Shown here in pieces: positions 57,567-64,000 of a DNA stretch of 64,000 bases. A program made the translations under genes and the position numbers. This DNA comes from Schistocerca nitens. Its lineage: Eukaryota > Arthropoda > Insecta > Orthoptera > Acrididae. The stretch's first letter is position 1; each line of letters opens with the position of its first letter. The notes beneath the pieces are model-generated. The model was not told the origin of the DNA, did not search any database, and saw nothing but the letters and a program-made list of their open reading frames with translations. The DNA lies in assembly GCF_023898315.1 (NCBI RefSeq), contig NC_064619.1, positions 348,698,650-348,762,649 of the forward strand, read 5' to 3'.

Positions 57567-58397
57567 TAGGTATTAAAATCCATGGAGAAGAAATAAAAAC
57601 TTTGAGGTTCGCCGATGACATTGTAATTCTGTCAGAGACAGCAAAGGACTTGGAAGAGCAGTTGAACGGAATGGACAGTGTCTTGAAAGGAGGGTATAAG
57701 ATGAACATCAACAAACGCAAAACGAGTATAATGGAATGTAGTCGAATTATGTCGGGTGATGCTGAGGGAATTAGATTAGGAAATGAGACACTTAAAGTAG
57801 TAAAGGAGTTTTGTTATTTAGGGAGCAAAATAACTGATGATGGTCGAAGTAGAGAGAATTTAAAATTTAGACTGGCAATGGCAAGGAAAGCGTTTCTGAA
57901 GAAGAGAAATTCGTTGACATCGACTATTGATTTCAGTATCAGGAAGTAATTTCTGAAAGTATTTATATGGAGTGTAGCCATGTATGGAAGTGAAACAGAC
58001 GATAAATGGTTTAGACAAGAAGATAATAGAAGCTTTCGAACTGTGGTGCTACAGAAGAATGCTGAAGATTAGATGGGTAGATCACATAACTAATGAGGAG
58101 GTATTGAATAGAATTGGGGAGAAGAGGAGTTTGTGGCACAACTTGACTAGAAGAAGGGATCGGTTGGTAGGACATCTTCTGAGGCATCAAGGGATCCCCA
58201 ATTTAGTACTGGAGGGCAGTGTTGAGTGTAAAACTCGTACAGGGAGACCAAGAGATGAATACCCTAAGCAGATTCAGAAGGATGCAGGCTGCAGTAGATA
58301 CTGGGCGATGAAGAAGCTTGCACAGGATAGAGTAGCATGGAGAGCTGCATCAGACCAGTCTCAGGACTGAAGACCACAACAACAACACAACAACAAC

Positions 58398-58833
58398 AAT
58401 AGTGTATACTCTGTTGAAGAATCACAAGAGGAGGAGACATACTTGGAGAAGGCCGCATGATATGGGAAGATTTCAGTTCCACGCATCGTGATCAGACAGT
58501 CATTCCGAAATCAGACACTCGATTGTAAGGCGTGCCCAGGAGTAGATATAAATTGAGAGCCTAATGTAGTAGTGATGAAGAGTAAGGTGAAGTTAAAGAG
58601 ATTAATCAGGAAGTATCAACACGCAAAGAAGTGGGATACAAAAGTACTAAGGAATGACGAGACAACCTTGAACTTAAAGGCTATAGATACAACAGTAGGA
58701 GTAGCGAATAGCTCAGCAGACAATACAGTTGTAGAGGAATGGCCATCTCTTGAAAGTGCAAGCACAGAAGCTGGAAAGAAAAATATAAGCACGATAAAAG
58801 TAATTGCGAAGAAACCATGGGTGCCAGAAGAAA
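58398..58833 (+). mobile_element. RTE-II LINE copy D3, middle part
   Basis: Continues from 52435: ttgaagaatcacaagagg, then VVVMKSKVKLKRLIRKYQHAKKWDTKVLRNDE (about 58565-58660) and the linker up to KKPWVPEE (58810-58835). Interrupted again at 58834 by a mariner-like element. Confidence 0.78.
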
Positions 58834-59473
58834 CAGTCAGTATAAATTTGAAAACTGAATAAATCACGGAATAATGGAGATAGAGAGGAACACATTGACT
58901 CACATGCTTGAAATGACATGGGGTTTTATTAGAATCAAAAAAATAAAAACGTTAAAAAATGTCTGACAGATGGCGCATCATCTGATCAGAATAGCAATAA
59001 TTAGTACAACAAAGTAAGACAAAGCAAAGATGTTGTTCTTTAAAGGAAATGCTCAATATGTCCATCATTCCTCAGCAATAGCTGTAGTCAAGGAATAATG
59101 TTGTTAACATCATTGTAAAGCATGTCCGGAGTTATGGTGAGGCATTGGCGTCGGATGTTGTCTTTCAGCATCCCTAGAGATGTCGGTCGAACACGATACG
59201 CTTGCGACGTCAGGTAACACCAAAGCCAATAATCGCACGGACTGAGGTCTTGGGACCTGGGAGACCAAGCATGACGAAAGTGGCGGCTGAGCACACAATC
59301 ATCACCAAACGACGCGCACAAGAGATCTGTCGGACATTTTGTGAACGTTGTTTTTATTGTTGTAATAGAACCCCATGTCATTCAAAGCATGTGTGTCAAT
59401 TTTTCTCTCTCTATCTACATTGTTCCGTGGGTTATTAAGTTCTCAAATTTATACTGACTTTTTGATCACCCAG
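58834..59473 (-). mobile_element. Short mariner-like element with long terminal inverted repeats
   Basis: Left end gtcagtataaatttgaaaac and right end complement gtcagtataaatttgagaac continue as imperfect inverted repeats for ~100 bp or more. The right end extends to ctgggtgatcaaaaa with TA after it (59474-59475); the left end has lost about 14 bases. A transposase remnant (59088-59381, minus) reads HFRHAWSPRSQDLSPCDYWLW, the C-terminal catalytic region. Most of the gene is deleted. Confidence 0.75.
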
Positions 59474-60150
59474 TACTTCAGCTGATCGACGAAGAAAGGA
59501 ATTACTAAAATGTTGAGGGAAATTCAGGAATGCTGTAACACAAGTCGCTGAGGAATGAAAGAAATAGAATGTGCAAGGAAGCTAAGACGAAATGGGTGCA
59601 TGAAAAATGTGAAAACATCGGAAAGGAAATGGCTGTCTGAAGGACCTACTCAGCATACAGGAAAATCAAAACAACCATCAGTGACATTGAAAGCGAGTGG
59701 GCCAACGTTAAGTGCGCATCGGGAATTGCACTGTTAAATGCAGAGAGCGACCGGACTGGTGGAAAGAGTACACTGAAGGCCTCTCTGAGGGGGAAGATTT
59801 GTCTGATGTGACAGAAGAAAAAACGGAAATCGATTTAGAAGAGACGTGGGATTCAGTAAAAGAATCAGATTTTAAGAGAGCTTTGGACGACTTAACATTA
59901 AATATGGCAGATGGGATGGATAACAATCCATTTCTAAAACCTTTGGGAGAATTTGCAACAAAATGATATTCACGTTGGTGAGTAGAATGTATGAGTCTGG
60001 CGACATACGATGTGACTTTCCGAAGAAATATCATCCACACAGTTACGAAGACTTCAAGAATAGAAAAGTGCCAGAATTATCGCACAATCAGCTTAACAGC
60101 TCACGCACCCAAGTTGCTGACGAGACTAATATACAGAATAATTGAAAAGT
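59474..60150 (+). mobile_element. RTE-II LINE copy D3, right part
   Basis: Resumes with acttcagctgatcgacgaag and runs through the linker (NAESDRTGGKSTLKAS-type region) and RT N-terminus: FKRALDDLTLNMADGMDN (59868-59930), VSRMYESGDIRCDFPKK (59975-60030), aattatcgcacaatcagctt. It ends near 60150 where PLE sequence begins. Confidence 0.75.
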
Positions 60151-60225
60151 ATTTTAAACATAGCTGCACAACAGCAACGGTTCCACGTAATAAAATTATA
60201 AACAGCCGACCAGTTGCAATGGGTA

Positions 60226-60281
60226 AAGAAATCTTTACCTAGGTTTCAACAAATTTAAATTTGTCTTCTTCAGAAGGTGGC
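60226..60281 (-). ncRNA. Hammerhead-ribozyme-like motif of PLE P2
   Basis: On the minus strand: stem I strand cctt, core CTGAAGA (complement of 60267-60273), stem II in which aacaaattt/aaatttgtt pair around one bulged G, GAAA (complement of 60244-60247), a tiny stem III CC-TA-GG closed by the A15-U16 pair, then GTA as cleavage triplet (predicted cut between complements of 60236 and 60235), and aag pairing with ctt in stem I. All core positions are present. This is type I topology with minimal stem III, as reported for Penelope-like elements. Activity is inferred only. Confidence 0.72.
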
Positions 60282-61113
60282 CTAAGGACAATGAGCATCA
60301 TAGCTTACATTAAAACGTATGAATTTAAGTCAAGAATAGATTTTAACACATATTAGAGAGCTCTTGCATAGCAAAAATATGAGAAGGACGCCTGGTACTC
60401 ACAATTTTACATTAGTATGGACTGATGTATCATCGCCGTTTTTACAAATGTCTGCATAGATCCATTAGTCCAAATTAAAATATAGCCCTAAAAATAGGGT
60501 TTGTCATGTATATATAAATTAGTACATGGATGTTGCAGAGCTCACAAGCGACTGAGTGTAATCGGCCCGCGTAGTTACTCTGCGGCCAGGGCAGGTGGCG
60601 CTCATGGCGCGAACCATGTGCCGATTGGCGTACAAAAGCAACGTGTAAATTATCAGTATTAATAGCGTCCTTAGATAAAGTAACAATAAAAAGAAGGAAA
60701 GCGTTTAACACTCCCGTTATAACAGTATGGGAGCCTTGGTATCATTAATGTAGTTATACATATAAAAGGCAGGTGGCGCTTACGCCGAGAGTTACGTACA
60801 GTGGCATATACAGCCAGAATATAAAAATTACATTACAATATTAGTGAAGCACACACACCGTATATATGTCGGAAGTTTAAATTAACAATAATGGCTCTTA
60901 AGACAGAATTACGAACCCTGGTCCACAATCCAGTTAATATATATTCTCGGGGAGCCAACGTTTCAGAGCCAGACAAAATCACATAAGGGCCGATGTAGTG
61001 GCGGCCATACATCGTGAGAAAACCACATTACATAAAGGGTAGTGAGCCTAAAGATTTGAAAGTGCATCATAGCTTCCTGAGAAAATAGACCACTGAGGTT
61101 ACCAACATTAATG

Positions 61114-62222
61114 TTATACCATAAACAGTACAGGTTTAAAGCCTTCGAAAAATTGTCTACAAGCAAGGTTCAACTGGTCGTTCAGTATATTGCCGTCTTT
61201 GAGCTCTAGATGATTAAAAATTTGTAACTCTTCCCACAGATCTAGTCTACGCCCTTTGACTTGTCTGTGTAGGATAACCGTGTCTTCTAACTGTTTAGGC
61301 GTATGGCCGGCTATCAAGAGGTGTTCAGCAAAAGTAGAGTTGTGTATATTCGCTCCTTTTTTACCTAATAGGTGTTCTTTATATCTTGTTTTCACAGCTC
61401 TGCCTTTTTGACCAATATAATATGAGGGGCAGTTATTACAGGTTAGTTTGTAAACACCTGAAATGGAAAACCAATCACTGGCAATCTCTACTGAATGTAC
61501 AAGATTTCTTTTTAATCTGTTATCTGTAGAGAAGGAGACGTTACAGTTATATTTTTTCTTTAGAAGACGTTTAATCCTATACGATATATTACCCAAGAAA
61601 GGAATGGAAATAAATTTTTTAGCTTCTTTGCTATCAGTGGGGAGATTGTTGCTCAAAGTCGAACAACTTTGGGAAATTTTCTTATTGAACAAGTAATCGA
61701 TCATATTCTGATTGTACCCATTATTAGCCGCAATCGCTTTGATGACATTCAATTCCTTTTGTCGATCAGCAGGTGATAAAGGAGTAGTTACCATTCGGTG
61801 GATGGCAGAATGAAAAAACGCCAGTTTATGAGCTTTTGGATGAGTTGAGTCAGCAGGGATTACATTATATGAATACGTTTCCTTGCGGAAGATATTGAAA
61901 TTGAAGGAACTATCCTGTATAGAAATTGTTAAATCGAGGAAGTTAAGTTCACCTTTTTCATTCTGAAGTTCTTTTGTGAAGGAAATCTTTTCATGTAAAC
62001 CATTGAAAGTATTGAAGAGAATCTCTAACTCATGATCAGTACCATCAAAAGCAATGATAATGTCGTCAACATAACGTGCATAATAGCGGATTTTGTGGCG
62101 TAATTCTGAACTTGAATTGAAGAACGTTATTCCCAGGGCGTTGATGAAAACCTCTGCTAAAATACCGGCGAGGGGCTACCCATTGCTAGACCATCTGGTT
62201 GCACATACATTTTCCCATTAAA
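61114..62222 (-). pseudogene. PLE P2 RT / GIY-YIG protein, 5'-truncated with one frameshift
   Basis: RT part: GLAMGSP near 62170-62195, then a C run one base shorter than in the plus copy shifts the frame; after it an unbroken frame runs to 61114: RYYARYVDDIIIAF (YVDD catalytic box, 62060-62075), FLDLTISIQDSS, HRMVTTPLS. GIY-YIG nuclease in the 226-codon tail (from the Met at 61794): GVYKLTC at residues 113-119, YYIG at 125-128, TRYKEH with the conserved Arg at 137, and a CxxC pair (119, 122) typical of PLE nucleases. The end is FKPVLFMV. The nuclease cuts DNA to start insertion. Confidence 0.88.
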
Positions 62223-64000
62223 CGTAAGCTTGGAGAACACGACGCCTTAGTCACTAAGAGTGACAAAGGGAACACCGCTGTCGTGGCTTATAAAAATGAA
62301 AATATAGAGAAGACTGTACAGTTTTTTGAGGAAAATGACATCACTGAGGTTACCGTAGATCCAACCGCGGAATTGCAAAATGAAATCCGGCGTACTTTAG
62401 CTAGTTCTGTCAGCCTGTTCAATAACTTCCAAAAGAAAGGGCTTATAAATATGAACCCGAAACTACCCGTGCTCAGAAGTCAGTTTAAACTGCACAAACA
62501 AAATCACCCGATTCGCCCTGTAGTGAATGGTATAGGTAGTCCACATCACACACTTGCTAGGCGCCTCCATTTTAAAATTAAAGACGCTTTCACATTTGAA
62601 AATAATTTTTCTGTTAAAAATAGTAAGGAATTAATTAACAATATTCAAACTGTAAGATGTACACCTGACACTAGACTGGTGTCCTTCGACATCGTCAGTC
62701 TTTATACAAATGTCCCGGTTGATGAAACCATAGCCCTTGTAAAAAAGAATCTTCTCAAGCATAAAAAACTAAGTGAAATTCAGATTACGGAACTGATTGG
62801 TTTGCTTAAGGTCGTTTTAAAATACAATTATTTCACGTTTAATGGGAAAATGTGTGTGCAACCAGATGGTCTAGCGATGGGTTGCCCCCTCGCCGGTATT
62901 TTAGCAGAGGTTTTCAAAAATGGTTCAAATGGCTCTGAGCACTATGGGACTCAACTGCTGAGGTCATTAGTCCCCTAGAACTTAGAACTAGTTAAACCTA
63001 ACTAACCTAAGGACATCACAAACATCCATGGCCGAGGCAGGATTCGAACCTGCGACCGTAGCGGTCTTGCGGTTCCAGACTGCAGCGCCTTTAACCGCAC
63101 GGCCACTTCGGCCGGCCAGCAGAGGTTTTCATCAACGCCCTGGGAATAACGTTCTTCAATTCAAGTTCAGAATTACGCCACAAAATCCGCTATTATGCAC
63201 GTTATGTTGACGACATTATCATTGCTTTTGATGGTACTGATCATGAGTTAGAGATTCTCTTCAATACTTTCAATGGTTTACATGAAAAGATTTCCTTCAC
63301 AAAAGAACTTCAGAATGAAAAAGGTGAACTTAACTTCCTCGATTTAACAATTTCTATACAGGATAGTTCCTTCAATTTCAATATCTTCCGCAAGGAAACG
63401 TATTCAGATAATGTAATCCCTGCTGACTCAACTCATCCAAAAGCTCATAAACTGGCGTTTTTTCATTCTGCCATCCACCGAATGGTAACTACTCTTTATC
63501 ACCTGCTGATCGACAAAAGGAATTGAATGTCATCAAAGCGATTGCGGCTAATAATGGGTACAATCAGAATATGATCGATTACTTGTTCAATAAGAAAATT
63601 TCCCAAAGTTGTTCGACTTTGAGCAACAATCTCCCCACTGATAGCAAAGAAGCTAAAAAATTTATTTCCATTCCTTTCTTGGGTAATATATCGTATAGGA
63701 TTAAACGTCTTCTAAAGAAAAAATATAACTGTAACGTCTCCTTCTCTACAGATAACAGATTAAAAAGAAATCTTGTACATTCAGTAGAGATTGCCAGTGA
63801 TTGGTTTTCCATTTCAGGTGTTTACAAACTAACCTGTAATAACTGCCCCTCATATTATATTGGTCAAAAAGGCAGAGCTGTGAAAACAAGATATAAAGAA
63901 CACCTATTAGGTAAAAAAGGAGCGAATATACACAACTCTACTTTTGCTGAACACCTCTTGATAGCCGGCCATACGCCTAAATAGTTAGAAGACACGGTTA
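62223..64000 (+). mobile_element. PLE family P2, plus-strand copy, cut by the window end
   Basis: Begins at the head-to-head junction inside the RT N-terminal region and runs to the window edge. It contains a SINE at 62917-63117. Its right part (from about 62830) duplicates the minus-strand copy. The 3' region and any hammerhead lie outside the window. Confidence 0.85.
62223..64000 (+). pseudogene. PLE P2 RT / GIY-YIG protein, broken and partial
   Basis: RT: LVTKSDKGNTAVVAY (62256-62300), PVLRSQFKLHKQNHPIRPVV, VSFDIVSLYTNVPVDE (62682-62728), DGLAMGCPLAG then the SINE; after it INALGITFFNSSSELRHK and RYVDDIIIAF (63199-63228, catalytic YVDD). A missing C near 63493 (actactctt where the other copy has actactcctt) shifts the frame. 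GIY-YIG: GVYKLTC, YYIGQKGR, TRYKEH (63818-63903). A TAG at 63982-63984 replaces the CAG of the other copy (HTPK, stop, LEDTV). Most of the catalytic residues of both domains remain. Confidence 0.88.
62917..63117 (-). mobile_element. SINE, Leu/Ser-type tRNA head, full length
   Basis: Perfect 14-bp TSDs AGCAGAGGTTTTCA at 62903-62916 and 63118-63131, made from PLE RT sequence. Same subfamily as 18589-18789 (shared aactagttaaacc and tcttgcggttccagactgcagcg). The insertion is absent from the minus-strand PLE copy, so it is younger than the PLE duplication. Confidence 0.96.

Larger units (their letters stand above)
52731..58370 (+). pseudogene. LINE APE-RT polyprotein (copy C), broken
   Basis: APE N-terminal part 52731-53317: AWKVRSLN and MGDWKSRVG, where copy B and the family have Asn in both places, so two conserved APE residues are Lys here; GISELRW keeps the Glu. 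After the mariner-like insert: DSDHNLLV (55660). From 55447 to 57019 the frame is constant with two stops (TAG at 56025-56027, TAA at 56589-56591). RT motifs: KAPGVDSIPLELL, DQFGFRRNVG, FVDLEKAFDNVD, GCSLSPMLFNLYIE. After the LTR: FADDIVIL (57609-57632) and NETLKVVKEFCYLGSK; a frameshift near 57950; C-terminal region to 58370. Confidence 0.9.
52436..58397 (+). mobile_element. RTE-I LINE copy C, full length, split by a mariner-like element and a solo LTR
   Basis: Starts at a run of C before atgaaccatgg and ends in an (AAC)n tail. Subtracting the mariner-like element (53318-55446) and LTR (57020-57566) leaves ~3.3 kb, the same length as copy B without its SINE. TSDs AATAGTGAATAC (52423-52434) and AATAGTGTATAC (58398-58409) differ at one base; since RTE-II sequence continues across them, the insertion site is certain. 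Its 5' end matches copy B (ggtggggaggcatagccgtg against the complement of 49540-49560). Confidence 0.93.
60155..62222 (-). mobile_element. PLE family P2, 5'-truncated copy
   Basis: Minus strand: RT C-terminal half (62222-61800), GIY-YIG region (61794-61114), then ~900 bases of 3' region ending in a hammerhead-like motif (60226-60281). The coding part is nearly identical by eye to the plus-strand copy at 62830-64000. Joined head to head with that copy at 62222/62223. Family P2 is clearly distinct from P1. Confidence 0.85.

Noticed and set aside
57527..57570. Start of a new protein fused to RT at the right edge of the solo LTR
   Set aside because: The first codons are LTR sequence and the frame continues into LINE RT only because the insertion joins them.
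1..64000. CRISPR arrays, operons, prophage or bacterial signals
   Set aside because: No regularly spaced repeats, no Shine-Dalgarno-led gene runs; all repeats are eukaryotic transposons with target duplications.

Overview
This window is eukaryotic, non-coding, transposon-dense DNA. I recognise no host gene, no functional tRNA or rRNA gene and no prokaryotic feature. The repeat families (tRNA-derived SINEs ending in ATTTTT, two RTE-like LINE families, Tc1/mariner elements, Penelope-like elements, a Ty3/gypsy element) look to me like those of a large orthopteran genome, probably a grasshopper or locust of the Schistocerca type. That assignment rests on remembered resemblance, not a search.

Layout. 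1-8.5 kb: end of an old LINE (RTE-II), a 5'-truncated younger LINE (RTE-I copy A), then two decayed RTE-II copies carrying several SINEs. 8.5-12.5 kb: decayed Tc1-like elements and SINEs. 12.9-19.1 kb: decayed RTE-I and RTE-II copies on the minus strand, the second split by a Tc1-like element and a SINE. 19.9-29.7 kb: four more Tc1-like elements or fragments in otherwise unassignable sequence. 29.8-33.2 kb: a nearly whole Penelope-like element (PLE) with two direct-repeat ends and hammerhead-ribozyme-like motifs. 36.1-42.2 kb: a complete but dead Ty3/gypsy element with paired 491-bp LTRs, sitting inside an RTE-II copy. 43.2-45.2 kb: a PLE fragment and a probable hAT remnant. 45.2-60.2 kb: nested LINEs. 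Two near-full-length RTE-I copies (B and C) each split an older RTE-II copy; copy C is itself split by a mariner-like element with ~300-bp inverted repeats and by a solo LTR. 60.2-64.0 kb: two copies of a second PLE family joined head to head, one with a hammerhead-like motif at its 3' end, the other running off the window.

All coding regions seen belong to mobile elements and all carry stops, frameshifts, deletions or insertions, so none looks autonomous. Insertion order follows from who interrupts whom: RTE-II is oldest, then RTE-I, gypsy, mariner and PLE, with the main SINE family mostly last. Target-site duplications (TSDs) were read by eye for most SINEs, for the three RTE-I copies, for the gypsy element and for several DNA transposons.

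Names RTE-I and RTE-II are local labels. Boundaries without a stated TSD are approximate (tens of bases).
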